From positions 76,016,488 to 76,080,487 of the forward strand of contig CM022297.1 of the NCBI GenBank assembly GCA_011799875.1: a stretch of 64,000 nt of DNA. The letters are read 5' to 3'. The position numbers and the translations under genes were made by a program. Source of the DNA: Thinopyrum elongatum (Eukaryota; Streptophyta; Magnoliopsida; Poales; Poaceae). Below the pieces are notes generated by a model, which was not told the origin of the DNA, did no database searches, and was given only the letters and a program-made list of their open reading frames with translations. Below, in pieces: positions 1 through 12,900 of this stretch. Numbering within the stretch: the stretch's first letter is position 1; each line of letters opens with the position of its first letter.

Positions 1-3000
1 GTGCACAGTGCACCTGTCCCAGCCCACTCCCACCTACTCCTCCCTCCGTGTCATCGTTCCTGTGGCTGGGCGCGCGCGCACCGGCGAGCTGCTGACACGG
101 CAACGCCCTCGCTCGGGCAAGAGGATAAGGGCGAGCCCCGTTCCTCTCCCCTGGTCGCCCTCGCCATTCTCCTCTCCTCCCCTCTTCCTCTCGCTCGTTT
201 CCCCTCCCCCTTCGTCCTTCCTTTTGATCTGGAGAGAAGCCGAGCGACATCGCCGCCGCGCTGCTGCTCCGCCGTGGCCTCTGTGCCTCTCCGGAGGCCC
301 CACTGTGCCCGTCCGGCTCGCCGTGCTCCGCCTCGACCTCCCATGCCGTTCGTTGGAGCCGAGAGGCTCTACGTCACCCGCATGCCGTCGTCGTCCACCT
401 CGGATCACAGGAGCTTGCCCGCGTCGATCCCCTGCACGGCAGCTCCTAAACCTCTCGCGGGCCAACTTGCGCCGCTCGGTGAGCCTCTTCCCCCTCTCCG
501 TTCCTCTCTTCGCGCCGCGAGCTCCATTCTAGCTAGCTCACCGCAGCACCGTGCGCTGTCCACCGCCACACCTCGCCGTCCCGCCACTTCCGGTCATCTC
601 CGAGGCCGCGCAGTAGCTCATTCCGATGCAGCACTTCGCTCTCGTTCGAACGCACCCACGCACGCCCGAAACCGAGCCCCGTAGCGCAATTCCGCCCGAC
701 TCCGGCGAGAAACCACCGCGGAAACGGTCGCCAGAGCGTTTTCCGGCGCTGGCGCCGACGTGGCCTGACCGGTGGGCCGCCCTGAGTCGCTGGCAACTGG
801 GTCCCGCTGGCCCAGTTGACCAGTTGACCTGGTCAGCGCCGCTGACGTGGCGGCTGCTGACACTGACCAGTGGGCCCCCTATGATTAACTAAACTAATTA
901 GTTTTTAAAACTAATCTAGTAATTAATTAGACACTGACATGTGGGGTCCACTCACTAATTAATCTGTTAAATTAGTTTGACTCACTATTAGACTCACAGT
1001 GGTTGATAGGTGGGTCCCACCTGTCAGTTTGACCAGTCAGCAGCCCAGTTGACTGCTGATGCAATGCTGACGCAATAACTCATTTCTGTTATTTAAATAA
1101 TTTCAGAAAATGTTTAAATCTTTTAAAATTCATAGAAATTAAATCGTAGCTCAAGTCGAAAAACTTTCTACATTAAAGTTGCTCAGAACGACGAGACGAA
1201 TCCAACCGTGCTATCTGTTTTCGTGTCGGGACACTCTACGGAGGTGAACCCGCAACTTTTAGCCTGTTTCCGGTAGATGAATAGTGCATATACACCGGTT
1301 AATAATTCCAACTTAAATCCTAAAATAACTAATATGATTTAGACATGTCTTTAGGCAACCCTGCACTGCACGTTAGCATGATACGCTCTGTGCTGCATAT
1401 GTTTGCTATGTATTTATTTGTTTCCTCCCCCTCTTCTCTATCGGTAGACCCCGATATCGACGTAGTTCCCGAGACCGACGTAGCTCCGGAGACCGACTAC
1501 ACCGTTGACGACCCTGCCTTTGCCGCCGAGCAACCAGGCAAGCACCGCCCTTTTGAGCATGCCTATATCGCCTTTTCTCTTCTCTCTTGTGCTTGCATTA
1601 GTATTTCGGCTGCTACTGCTTTACCTATTCTGATGCATAGCCTGAATTTTGTAACCTGCTTTTGATAATTACCTGCTTCTCCTAAACTGCTTAGTATAGG
1701 CCGGATAGAGACCCCAGTGACCCCACTTGTCCCGGTTGCCCCGCTGGATCATTGGAAGACTCGACGACCAGGCCCCAGCACCGCACATCACATCCCTTTT
1801 ATCTGTACGACACTGCAGCGTTACTATCGAGTGCCGAGGGTGATACCTCGTAAGCACTTCCGATGTTAACTCTGTGGAGTAGTTACTCGGTCGTGGTCAT
1901 CGAGGGTGATTCCTCCTTCACCACTTCCGGTAACGACGCTATCGTGCAACACCTCAAGGGTGAACCCATCGACGTTGATTCCTCCGAGTTCACCTTGACG
2001 GTTACATCGAGTAGGAATCCAACGAGGGTGATACCTCGGATTCCCTTGATGTTATGGACACACGGATACTTGGACTTTACAACTGTTACTTGGAAAGGCG
2101 GGTCGACCTTGAGGGGTACCCGCGAGTGTTGTGGAGATGGGTTGACCTGGAGGGTGCCCAAGAGATAAATACGAGGTGTGGCCGGGCATTCTTAGCCCTT
2201 GCCGCAAGACCTCGAGACGGGGCGACGGGGTCACATCGATCGTGAGTCTCTGCTCGTTACCGCACTACCAAAACACTAACGATTTGGATATTTGATCCGA
2301 GTAGGCCTCTGGCCTGATAGCACTAACCATCACGTGAGAATAGTTATGGGCACTCTGCCTCATGGCATCAACTGAAAGCTCTGTCAGACGTCCAGTTCAG
2401 CATGGTGGGCCTATTGGGCCAGTGCCATCCATGATGAGGTGGTGCTTGTCCCGGCTCATCGCACAACGACCCGGAGTGCACAGGGCGATGGCCCAAGACC
2501 CCTGAGTGCTTAGGTTGTAGACCGGCGGGGACCTCTCCGCTGAGCTTTAGGTAGGGCTGCGGTGTGTCGTTTGGCCGAGGCCGGGCATGACCCAGAAAAG
2601 TGTGTCCGGCCGGAGTTAAGCGAGCGTGGTGGGTAAGTTGGTGCACCCCTGCAGGGAAGAACTAATCTATGCATAGCCGGATCCTCGGTAACGGACGCTC
2701 GGAGTTGTATCCCGATCGATACAACTAGAACTGGATACTTGAGATGAGAAATGGATACTAGTGCTCTGGGATTGCTTTCTCGCAGGGAGTCGAGGAAGGA
2801 TCTCTGGCCGAGGTTGATACATAACACTACTACTACTTTATGTTGTACTAATCTACACTCTTCTAATGCTGCAAGACCGCTGAAGATGCTAGTCTTCGAT
2901 AGGACTAGGCCTTCTCTCTATTCTGGCATTTCTGCAGCCCAGCCCACATATACAGCCTTTCTTTGATAATGTTGCATATGTGGTGTAGATCCTTGCTTGT

Positions 3001-3467
3001 TGAGTACTTCGGATGAGTACTCACGGTTGCTTTGCTTTTTTTTTCTCCCCATATCCATTTGATGCGACCAGATGACGGAGCCCCGGAGCCAGCTGCCCCT
3101 GTCGACGATCACTACTACTACCCCGAGGATGGTTTCTGCTACGAGCTTGCCGATGACCAGGAGTAGGATCGGAGGGTCCCAGGCAGGAGGCCTACGCCTT
3201 TTCGATCATAGTGTTTTCTTTTGCCCCGCCTTTTAAAGGCCTATCTGTCTTTCTTTTATATCTGTACTCAGATAACTGATGCTTCCGCTGACGCTTGTAA
3301 GTGAGCTTATGTATTCGAGCCCTCGAGGCCCCTGGCTTGTAATATAAAGCTTGTATTATTTTAATTTCTGTCTAGAGTTGTGTTGTGATATCTTCAAGTG
3401 AGTCCTTAGGCTTGATCGTGTGCATTTGCGTGTATGGTTAGTGCACGATTAAGCCGGGGGCGTCACA
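1..3467 (+). mobile_element. LARD-like Gypsy LTR, 5' truncated by window edge
   Basis: This is a long terminal repeat of the same superfamily as the LARD that follows. It ends in GGGGGCGTCACA at 3467, matching the CA-ended LTR terminus at 14111. It shares with the other LTRs a GC-rich block (1-860), repeated GAGGGTGATnCCTC motifs (about 1830-2045), the AATATAAAGCTTGTAT tract near 3340 and a 31-codon frame ending at 3166. It diverges strongly from the LARD LTRs, so it is an older or different subfamily. It interrupts the 5' LTR of the LARD: sequence after 3467 resumes the alignment with the 3' LTR at about 11507. The long GC-rich frames at 1-684 show no domain and look like composition artefacts. 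Only the right end is visible, so solo LTR and full element cannot be told apart. Confidence 0.75.
3074..3166 (+). CDS. 31-codon frame conserved in LTRs, copy 1 (hypothetical)
   Basis: After a possible splice acceptor (GCGACCAG, 3063-3070), a 31-codon frame rich in Asp, Tyr and Pro ends with DDQE and a stop. The same-length frame, with related residues and the same stop, occurs at 5700-5792 and 13739-13831. Relative to those copies this one differs by internal length changes that are whole codons. I do not recognise a function. It could be the last exon of an LTR-derived transcript or chance retention. Confidence 0.3.
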   Translation, partial: DGAPEPAAPVDDHYYYPEDGFCYELADDQE

Positions 3468-3472
3468 AGTCA
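3468..3472. repeat. Right copy of the target site duplication AGTCA of the inserted LTR
   Basis: The five bases after the inserted LTR, AGTCA, match the interrupted sequence in the intact 3' LTR (CCAGTCAACTGCTGACTGGG near 11507). A five-base duplication is usual for LTR retrotransposons. The left copy would lie before the window. Confidence 0.5.
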
Positions 3473-5699
3473 ATTGCTGACTGGGCAGTTGACTGGTCCC
3501 ACCTGTCAGCCTCTGTGCTCCTTGCTAGGTACACTTCTGTGTACTCATAGCAATTTAACCATTTATTTTCACATAAATAATAATTCCAGAAATTGTTTAA
3601 AACTTTGAAAAATCATATAAAATAATCCGTAACTCGGATGAAAATAATTTATATATGAAAATTGATCATAAAAATATGACAAATCCGGATACACCATCCA
3701 CATACCTACCACATGCCCCCATCATAGCAAACATGGAACCTTCCCCTCCGAATCGTCTATTCGATAATTGCCTGGAGTCAGGGAAATATCCTCGAATAAT
3801 TTCCCGCTCCGTCTATAACACATAGCACTGCGTTAGGTCACCCCTAGCGCAGTGTTTTACCATGTCATGCTTTCTATTGCATTTGTATGCATGTTATTTA
3901 TTATTTCTTCCCCCTCCTTCTTTGGTAGACCCCAAGACCGCTGTTGATCGGGTGACCGACTACTTCACCGTCAAGGGTCTGAGTCTGTCAGCAGAGCTTC
4001 CAGGCAAGAAAACCCCCCTTGATCATTCCGATATCGCCCATTCCATTCTCACTCATGCTGGCATTAGGTTTTGGCTACTGTAAATGATTTCTCCTATTCT
4101 GATGCATAGCCTACTTTTTGTAACCTGCTTTTGTACCTTACCTGCTTATCCTATATGCTTAGTATAGGTTGGTTAGTTATCCATCAGAGACCCCTCACCT
4201 TGTCTCTGTTGCCCCCGCTGGATTACCAGGTGACTCGATCAACATGATCGACGTCCAGGGCCCGACACAGCACATCACACCCCCTTAGTTGTACGACGCT
4301 GCAGGGTAACTATTGAGTGTCGAGGGTGATACCTCGGATAGCACTTCTGATGAGATCTCTGTAGTGTAGTTAATCGATCGTGGTCTACGGAGGGTGATTC
4401 CTCCTTCACCACTATTCGATAACGACTCTCTCGTGCAACCCATCAAGAGTGAACCATCGAGGGTGATTCCTCCTTAGTTCACCTTGACGGTTACCTCAAG
4501 TGGGACCCATCGAGGGTGATTCTATATATTCCCCTTGGTGTTATAGACACACGGTTACTTTGACTTTAGCCCCAGAACTACGTTAAAGATGGGTCGGCCC
4601 CGAGGGGTACCCACAAGAGTTACTGTTTCTGTGGGACTGGAGGGACATGCGGTACCACCCCGGTTTAGGTGGACCTGAGTTCTTGACAGTCTGTTGCGAG
4701 TCGGTTGACCGTGAGGGTACCCGCGAGTTGATGTGAAGTCAGGTTGACCTAGAGGGTACCCGCGAGTTCTCTACGTGGCATGGCCAGGCATTCCGGGCCC
4801 TTGCCGTAAGTCCACGAGACGGGGTGATGGGGTCACATGATCGTGAGTCTCTGCTCATTACTGCGCGCTCACAAGACACTAACGAGATTGGGTATTTGAT
4901 CTGAGTTGGCCACTGGCCTATACGCACTAACCACCACGCGGGAATAGTTATGGGCCCTCGGCATCGTATGTATCAATCGAAGCTCTCCAGACGTCAGCCA
5001 CTGAGCGGCGCGCACCAGGGTGGTCCGCGTAAGCACCTGCCTTGTATAAGGAGGTCACCAGTACTGATCCCGGCCGCCTACGCAATGTGCAGGAGTGAAA
5101 GGGAGATGGGCCCAAGACCCCTGCACGCTTAGGATGTAGACCGGCGTGCTAGCCTCTCTATTGAGCCAAGGTAGGGCTACGACGTGTTGATCTTCCAAGG
5201 CCGGGCATGACCTAGGAAAGTGTGTCCGACCAGAGTGATCGAGCGTGTTGGGTAATGTGGTGCATCCCTGCAGGGAAGTTAAACTATTCGAATAGTCGTG
5301 TCCATGGTAACAGGACAACTTGGAGTTGTATCCCGATCTATACAACTAGAACTAGATACTGGAGATGATGAAATGGATATGATGGCTCCGAGATTGCTTT
5401 CTCGCATGGAGTCGAGAAAGGATCTCTGGGCATTAATGCTACAACATGCTTGCTACTTATAAAATGCTATTCTGTACTCTTCTAAATGCTGCAAGATGCT
5501 TGAAGATGCTAGTCTTCGATAAGCTAGGCTTTTCCTCTATTCTGGCATTCTGTAGTTCAGTCCAATGATATAGCCACCTTCCTTTGATACTGATGCATAC
5601 TTAATATAGTTCTGATGTAAGTCTTGCGAGTACTTTGGATGAGAATTCACGGTTGTTTAGCTACTTCATTTCCCCTATACCCGATTGCTGCGATCAGAT

Positions 5700-5792
5700 G
5701 GCGGATCCCACGAGCCAGTTGCCACCGTCGACGACTACTACTACCCCGACGGTGCCTACTACTACGTGGAAACCGTCGACGACCAGGAGTAG
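5700..5792 (+). CDS. 31-codon frame conserved in LTRs, copy 2 (hypothetical)
   Basis: The frame follows TGCGATCAG, a possible acceptor, and contains EPVATVDDYYYPDGAYYY followed by VETVDDQE and TAG. An overlapping frame starting at the ATG at 5698 is Thr-rich and less likely. A second, upstream frame (about 3927-4083) is also shared among the LTRs. Confidence 0.3.
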   Translation, partial: GGSHEPVATVDDYYYPDGAYYYVETVDDQE

Positions 5793-6089
5793 TTAGGAGG
5801 CTCCCAGGCAGGAGGCCTTGCCTTTTCGACAATTCTTGCTGTTGTGCTAGCCTTCTTAAGGCATGCTTGTTTAACTTGTGTCTGTACTCAAATATTGTTG
5901 CTTCCGCTAACTCGTTTGTATTCGAGCTTATGTATTCGAGCCCTTGAGGCCCCTGGCTTGTAATATAAAGCTTGTATGACCTAATTTGTGTTTAGAGTTG
6001 TGTTGTGATATCTTCCCGTGAGTCCCTGATCTTGATTGTACACATTTGCATGTATGATTAGTGTATGATTGAATCGGGGTGTCACAAGT

Positions 6090-6101
6090 TGGTATCAGAG
6101 C
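6090..6101 (+). other. Primer binding site (initiator tRNA-Met)
   Basis: TGGTATCAGAGC lies three bases after the LTR end. This is the standard plant primer binding site complementary to the 3' end of initiator methionine tRNA. It fixes the element orientation as plus. Confidence 0.9.
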
Positions 6102-9100
6102 CGACTGCCTGTAGGTATCCCCCTTTCCAACTCCTTAGCCGAAGTTGAGTCTAGTCTTTGGAAAACTTTTACTAACATTGTTGTGTGGCTTACGGGCCCA
6201 CATCATAATTGGGTGGTATTAGGATCTTTTATTCCTCGTCCTTACTCTGGGATTCTGATCTCTCTTCTACTCGAGTTAAATGATTTGCTAACTCTAACTC
6301 TAGGTTCTCGTAAATACTTTCTCCCGGAGAGCCCCTCATTCCAAATGATGGCTTGATTCATCAGAAGACTCCGAAGATACTCTCCGATGTTCTCCCGAAA
6401 ACTTGTGCCCATCTCTTCTGCAATTCCCTTCCACCGTCAACCCCTATGGATAACTACGTACACTTGTCATTCATACAGTCATTCCTAGCTGCTCTTGTTA
6501 TTACAAGATACATCAAAATATTCTCCAATTTTAAGAAACCTTTGTGCCACTGTCTTGCAGTTCTTTGCCGCATAAATACCCCTATGAACTACACACTTAT
6601 CAAGGATTCGTTCATCCCCAGTTGTTCATGTGATTCACAAAATTCTTCAAAATATTATTCGATCTTTCGAGAATCCTCTACAGCCTATTACTCTTGGAAT
6701 TCTTGCATACTTGCATTCTGGTTAATTCCTTTTGTCTAGCAATATTCATTAAAATGCTTTGTGATTGTCATTCTAATCCTGTTGATTCGACATGTGTGTG
6801 AATGCACGCAATCATCAGTTGTTCCCTGGAAATTATCCTTCCGGCTCAGATGTCATTCCGGACATATGCTGGTTCTCGGCAAATCAAATCTTGATTGATT
6901 ATCGATCTATGTATATTCAACTTACTTATCTTTTGATCAGAGCCTCTGCTTCTGATCCCCCATTTTGGAAATCTTAATTCCTTTGAATTTAAGCCTCAAA
7001 TTATTCAAATAATTCAATATTTTGATGGCTTTGCATTCTTTCTTCTTCTGGTTGTGTATCGTTACTCACATCAGATCCTTTGTGGTCCGCTAGATCCTTT
7101 GGTGGAATATTATCCGGCACATCCGCATATTCAAAATCCTTGTGAGTTCTTTCCCTGTTACAAATGCCTTCGGCAATGTGGTATCATTTAGTTCTTGCTG
7201 TCTGTATTCTACTTTGAGATGTTATTTATTGCTTCTATAAGTGTGTGGTATAGATTTGTAAAATGTCCCTATGGGTTGTGTCTATGCCTTCGCTATCTGT
7301 GAGAACCCAAAAGCCTTCATGGGTCGTACCCTTCTGGTATTACACCAGTTAAACTTTCAAACTCTAAACATTTTTAACAAAGAGCAGTAAATGAGAAGTT
7401 CTGTATTGGAGAAGTGGGAGTCGACCTTGAACCTTTGTGTTCATGCCCATGGACCCGATGTGGAACTTATCATGGAAGCTTCTTGTAATAATAATAATCC
7501 CCTTGTTATAAATTCACCTTGTATCTGAGGTTTGGTCCTTCACAACCGTCGTTCCGACCATGTTACTCTTCTTTGATCCCATTCCTCAGACAAGTTAAAG
7601 TACTTGTCTTCTGCAGATTAATACACCACTTCAACATCTATTTTGATCTGCCTTCGAGTATTACCCTCTGGTATCTCGAGAATATCACGGAACTATGTAA
7701 CTTCTTATGAGTTCTTCATCAACTATTATTTCTCACCGATTCCAATTTTCCCTGGATTATGAGTTGCTAGACACTCAAGGACACCGATAACTGAATCGAG
7801 TCCGCACTGCAAGTCAACAACTCTTAGTCATCTACATTGCTTACGAGTTTGTACTATATCTTGTCATTCCAAGCTGATTGGCTACATCATCATCGTCATG
7901 CTAAAGCTTGACCACGCTACCTATGACCTTCATCGCTGGGACACAATCCCGACAGTGCGCTAAGCTTACATTAAGCTATCAACATCATATTGTTGTCTTG
8001 GGAGGCAACTCTAATTCTGAGATTGCATCTTACCCATGGTTATAATAATCTTTTGCTTCACCATCCCCTTGGCTTGATGTCATTGCTGATCGATGACATC
8101 TTAATGAAACTCCTCAACAAATGTGTCATGATCATCATCAACATTCTGAGCTCTTCCAAGATATCAATCGAATTCATGATGAGAAATACCATCCTTGCCC
8201 CTCGATGATTTGTGTTATCATCGACAACTTTTTTTCCTTCCTTCCAACACAAACTTGTTCATGTTTCGTGCTATACATTGAGTTCCTTGCTATCCAGCTT
8301 ATGTTATGTGCTAACTTGGAGTATTACCATCTCTTATGTCAAGGATGTCATGAGGATTGCTCTGCCTCGTGAGAATTCTTGATACAAGTGATACTTATCA
8401 CCATCACCATTCTTTTCTTGGTCCCCGTGTTGTTTCTAACCGGAATACCAACAAATGGACTATGATGTGTAAACTCAAAACTTCTAGCAACCCTATTGCT
8501 TGAAGTATTGGTCGATAGTTTCATTCTAAGTCTTTTGGTTATTGACTCACCATTCTAACATTGATCATGCTACTTGGTCCATATTTCCAGGTGCACTTTC
8601 GCTCAATGTTTAATTGTAGATGTTCTCCTCGGACCTAATTCATTATATACTTTGGTGTGTCCAATGCTATCACCTTTTCACTTAATTGTGTAAATCCATG
8701 TTTATGGAAATCTTGATGAATTGTTGCTCCTCATCTTTTCCTTGCTGAAATGATGACTTATTTTATAAGTTGTTTCCGATGGACCCTTTGTGTATCCAAA
8801 GTCTGACCTTTACCTGATGATCATGTCAATAATATCCTGAAGCATGTCTGTGATACTTCGATCATCTACAAAAGCATTGGAAGCGCAATGCTAAAATGTT
8901 TCTTGATCACTTATCCAAACACCGTGGTATGGGTAACCCCATATAATGCCCTGCCCCTTGTCTAAATGGTTACATACTTGGAGCCCTATCTGGTATATCA
9001 TACTCTGCCTTCCCTTGGAAAAGATATACTCTTGATACATGGGTTTAATCACATTTTCCTTTCCATTGTTTTGTTTAACCCTTCTTATAACCTTTTGTGA

Positions 9101-9930
9101 ACTAAGCAGTAATATTTCCCTGCTTATATAAACACCATGATGTACAACTCGGTCAATATAACCCTGTTACTATTGTTGATGACATTCCGATAACCGCCGG
9201 TGGACGAGAACTTTGCCTATTGGTCCACCTCGTTTCAATGAGTAGGAAGATGGTTCTCTTCGTCCCCCGCCCTTGGTACCGATGTTGTTGCCAACATAAC
9301 TAACGGGCTATCCTCTGACTTGCCTTGCTATCATGACCATGCAAGATGTCAATGCCCTTCCTACTTTTAACCCACATGGTGGGCCCATAACCCACAGTTC
9401 CACAGGATCGAAACCTAACTCTCCTGTACACACCCGTTTCCAAAGTTATTCGTCATGCTTGGCTTCATATGTAAATCACGAGCCACCTGCCTAGAGATGA
9501 TCTATTCTAGTATTAGATGCAATATTTATTCTTATTGCTTTGAACCCTTTCACCTTCTGGTTAGGCATCGAATGATTACCCACCCACTTAAAACTTCTCA
9601 TGCCTTCTTTTATTTCTCTTGATGTTTTCTTAAGTTTCAACTCGAGAGATACCTTTTGCCATATTCCCTGAGTTATCTACTAGATAATCAACCTTGTAGA
9701 GGTCCGTTCTTCTGAAGTTACCCCTTATCCTTTTCGTAAGTATGATGGAGTTCCCGAAGAAAGGATGGCGACTTCATCATGATGACCTAAAGAAGAGAAA
9801 TGAAGACATCAACGAAAGGAATCAACTCCTTTGAGAAGAGCAACCAAAAACGAGATGATCCGTTAGATTTTTGTAACCAGAACTATCCCCCTTACTCCAC
9901 CTCTTAAATCTCGGGACGAGATTTCTTGTA

Positions 9931-9942
9931 GTGGAGGAGATT
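9931..9942 (+). other. Polypurine tract of LARD
   Basis: GTGGAGGAGATT lies directly before the TGTAACACCCC start of the 3' LTR. This is the expected place and composition for the plus-strand priming site. Confidence 0.75.
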
Positions 9943-12900
9943 TGTAACACCCCGAGGATCATGCTATAGTAATCTCCCACTAATGGTGCCATGTCATCAG
10001 GTTTGACTAAGCCAAATTGCCTCTTGATAAATCAAAGCCAATTTCAAACATAAAATAAAGTTAAATAAAATATTTCTTCAAACAGTAAAACTAAAATGTT
10101 CGCACTATTCTATAATTTTCCCTGATCATTGTCATGTTGAAACCAACTCCATTTGGCTCACAAATAAATTCCTAGAAAATTAATAAGTGGTCCAACATCA
10201 ACTGAAATGACATTTTTTTAATAAACAATTATTTATTTAACTCCACTTGCCTCCAAACTTTGTGTGCAACTTTGAAACCATACCTAGTAATTATGTGCCA
10301 AGTTTCACATCTAACAAAAAATGTTTGCTAAATAAAAAATGGAAAACAACAGCTGATTCAATTGAAAAAAAGAAAAGAAAGAACAGAGTAGTGCTACTGT
10401 GCACTGGGCCCAACCGAAGCCACAGTGCGGCCTGCCCCAAATGCTGGTGCCTTTCTTCAATCTCTCGCTCGGGAGGAGGCCGAGCTGTGCACGCTGGCCA
10501 TCTATGCCGCGGATGCACTCATGTCGACCATCTTGCGTGCCCAGAGTAGGTTAAGGACGCCGCAAACCCCCCCACTATGGCAAACCCTAGATCATGCACT
10601 CCCCCTCCCCTCTCGCCTCACCCTCCTCGATTTGCTAGACATCGCCGCTGCCATCGCCATAGCCGTGGCCAACGACCTCCATTCGCCACACCTTCGTGTC
10701 CGGGAGCAGCGCCGTCCTCGTCTACGTTGATTTCGCACACCCATTCGACCGGCGAAACCGCATCGACGCCGCATCCGCCGGTCCCCTCCGTCGGCGACCT
10801 TCACTGCCACTCTTCGATTCACGCTGCTCCAGCCGCCCGTGTCGTCCCCGAGCTCGCATAGACCTCATAGTGTGCTCACTGGCCCCCCTCCCTTCTTGTT
10901 TCTCCTTGCACGCCCGCCTATGCGTGGCCCACCGGCTGCCGCTTCCGCCCGTTGGCTGCTGCAGCGGGCTGTCGCCGCTACCCCGCTGCTCCACGCTTGC
11001 TCTGCTCCCACCGCTCGCTCGCCCGGAGCACGCCCTGGCCTCCCCGACCAAGCGCCCGCCTGGGCCGCGGCTGCGTAGAGCCGTGCCCTGCCATCCTGCA
11101 CCCCAGCCTGCCGCCTCCGCAGCCCGTGCTCGCCATCACCGTCGTGCCACGCCCCACGGCTGCTTCTGCCGTGCCCCGCACCTAGCCGGCGCCCCGCTGC
11201 TGTACCGCCCCCCCCCCCCCCCCGCGAGCCCCCACAAGCCGCAGCTCCAGCCGGCCGGCGGCGCCCATGGCCTCGGCCATGGCCGGCGGCGCCCGAGCAC
11301 TCTGTGTGCGTGTGTGTGTGTTTGGGGCCAACCCCCCCTTAATTAGGACTAACCATGATTAGTGCTACCCCACCACTAATGAGTCAATGACGCGTGGGCC
11401 TGCTTGCTAATGTAATAACTAATTAAAACAATTAGTTTTCTGTTAAAAAAGGGTTGAGTCAATGATAGCTGGGCCCTACTGGCCTGGTTGACCAGTCAAC
11501 GCTGACCAGTCAACTGCTGACTGGGCAGTTGACTGGTCCCGCCTGTCAGCCTCTGTGCACCATGCTGGGTACACTTCTGTGTACCCGTAGCAATTTAACC
11601 ATTTATTTTCAAATAAATAATAATTCTAGAAATTGTTTAAAACTTTAAAAAATCATATAAAATAATCCGTATCTTGGATGAAAATAATTTATATATGAAA
11701 ATCGATCAGAAAAATATGACGAATCCGAATACACCATCCACATATCTGCCACATGCCCCCATCAAGCAAACATGGCACCTTCCCCTCCGGATCGTCTGTC
11801 CGATAATTGCCTGGAGTCGGAGAAATATCCTCGGATAATATCTCGCTCCGTCTATAACGCATAGCACTGCGTTAGGTCACCCCTAGCACAACGTTTGACC
11901 ATGTCATGCTTTCTGTTGCATTTGTATGCCTGTTATTTATTGTTTCTTCCCCCTCTTTCTCCGGTAGACCCCGAGACAGCTGTTGATCTGGTGACCGACT
12001 ACTTCACCGTCGAGGGTCCAAGTCTGTCAGCAGAGCTTCCAGGCAAGCAAACCCCCCTTGATCATTTCGATATCGCCCATTCCATTCTCTCTCATGCTGG
12101 CATTAGATTTTCCTACTATCAATGATTGCTCATATTCTGATGCATAGCCTACTTTTTGTAACCTGCTTTTGTACCTTACCTGCTTATCCTATATGCTTAG
12201 TATAGGTTGGTTAGTGATCCATCAGAGACCCCTCACCTTGTCCCCATTGCCCCCGCTAGATTACCAGGTGACTCGATCAACGTGATTGACGTCCAGGGCC
12301 CGACACAGCATATCACACCCCCTTAGTTGTACGACACTGCAGGGTTACTATCAAGTGCCGAGGGTGATACCTCATATAACACTTCTGATGAGATCTCTGT
12401 AGTGTAGTTAATCGGTCGTGGTCTACGGAGGGTGATTCCTCCTTCACCACTATCCAATAACGACTCTGTCATGCAACCCATCAAGAGTGAACTATCGAGG
12501 GTGATTCCTCCTTAGTTCACCTTGACGGTTACCTCAAGTGGGACCCATTGAGGGTGATTCCTCGGATTCCCCTTGGTGTTATAGACACATGGTTACTTTG
12601 ACTTTACCCCAGAACCATGTTAAAGACTGGTCGGCCCCGAGGGGTGCCCACAAGAGTTACTATTTCTGCGGGACTGGAGGGACAGGCGGTACCACCCCGG
12701 TTGAGGTGGACCTGAGTTCCCGACAGTCTGTTGCGAGTCGGGTTGACCGTGAGGGTACCCGTGAGTTGATGTGAAGTCAGGTTGACCTGGAGGGTACCCG
12801 CGAGATTTCTACGTGGCACGGCCGGGCATTTCGGGCCCTTGCCGTAAGTCCACGAGACGGGGCGACGGGGTCACATGATCGTGAGTCTCTGCTCGTTACC

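Larger units (their letters stand above)
3468..6086 (+). mobile_element. 5' LTR (3' part) of LARD-like Gypsy retrotransposon
   Basis: The sequence is closely similar, base by base, to 11507-14111 and ends in GGGGTGTCACA. It is followed at once by a primer binding site, so it is the 5' LTR of an element read on the plus strand. The missing first ~1.56 kb of this LTR should lie upstream of the window, beyond the inserted LTR. AATATAAAGCTTGTAT near 5960, also present at 3340 and 13986, is a plausible poly(A) signal region. Confidence 0.85.
6087..9942 (+). mobile_element. Non-coding internal domain of LARD
   Basis: This is 3.86 kb between the primer binding site and the polypurine tract. No frame longer than 128 codons occurs, and none shows gag zinc knuckle, protease, reverse transcriptase, RNase H or integrase motifs. 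The plus strand is rich in T and C. LARDs (large retrotransposon derivatives) have LTRs of about 4-5 kb and an internal domain of about 3.5 kb that is non-coding and needs the proteins of other elements. The sizes fit. Family naming as Sukkula/Erika is from memory of these sizes, not from alignment. Confidence 0.8.

Noticed and set aside
1..684. 227-codon frame at the window start
   Set aside because: It lies in the GC-rich part of an LTR with several overlapping frames on both strands and no domain; the matching block at 10430-11346 behaves the same.
9920..9935. TTTCTTGTAGTG as the right end of a CACTA element
   Set aside because: It lies at the polypurine tract of the LARD, with the LTR starting 13 bases on; no subterminal repeats or duplication.
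10696..11346. 216-codon frame in the 3' LTR
   Set aside because: GC-rich low-complexity LTR sequence, frame crosses a 16-base C run, no motif.
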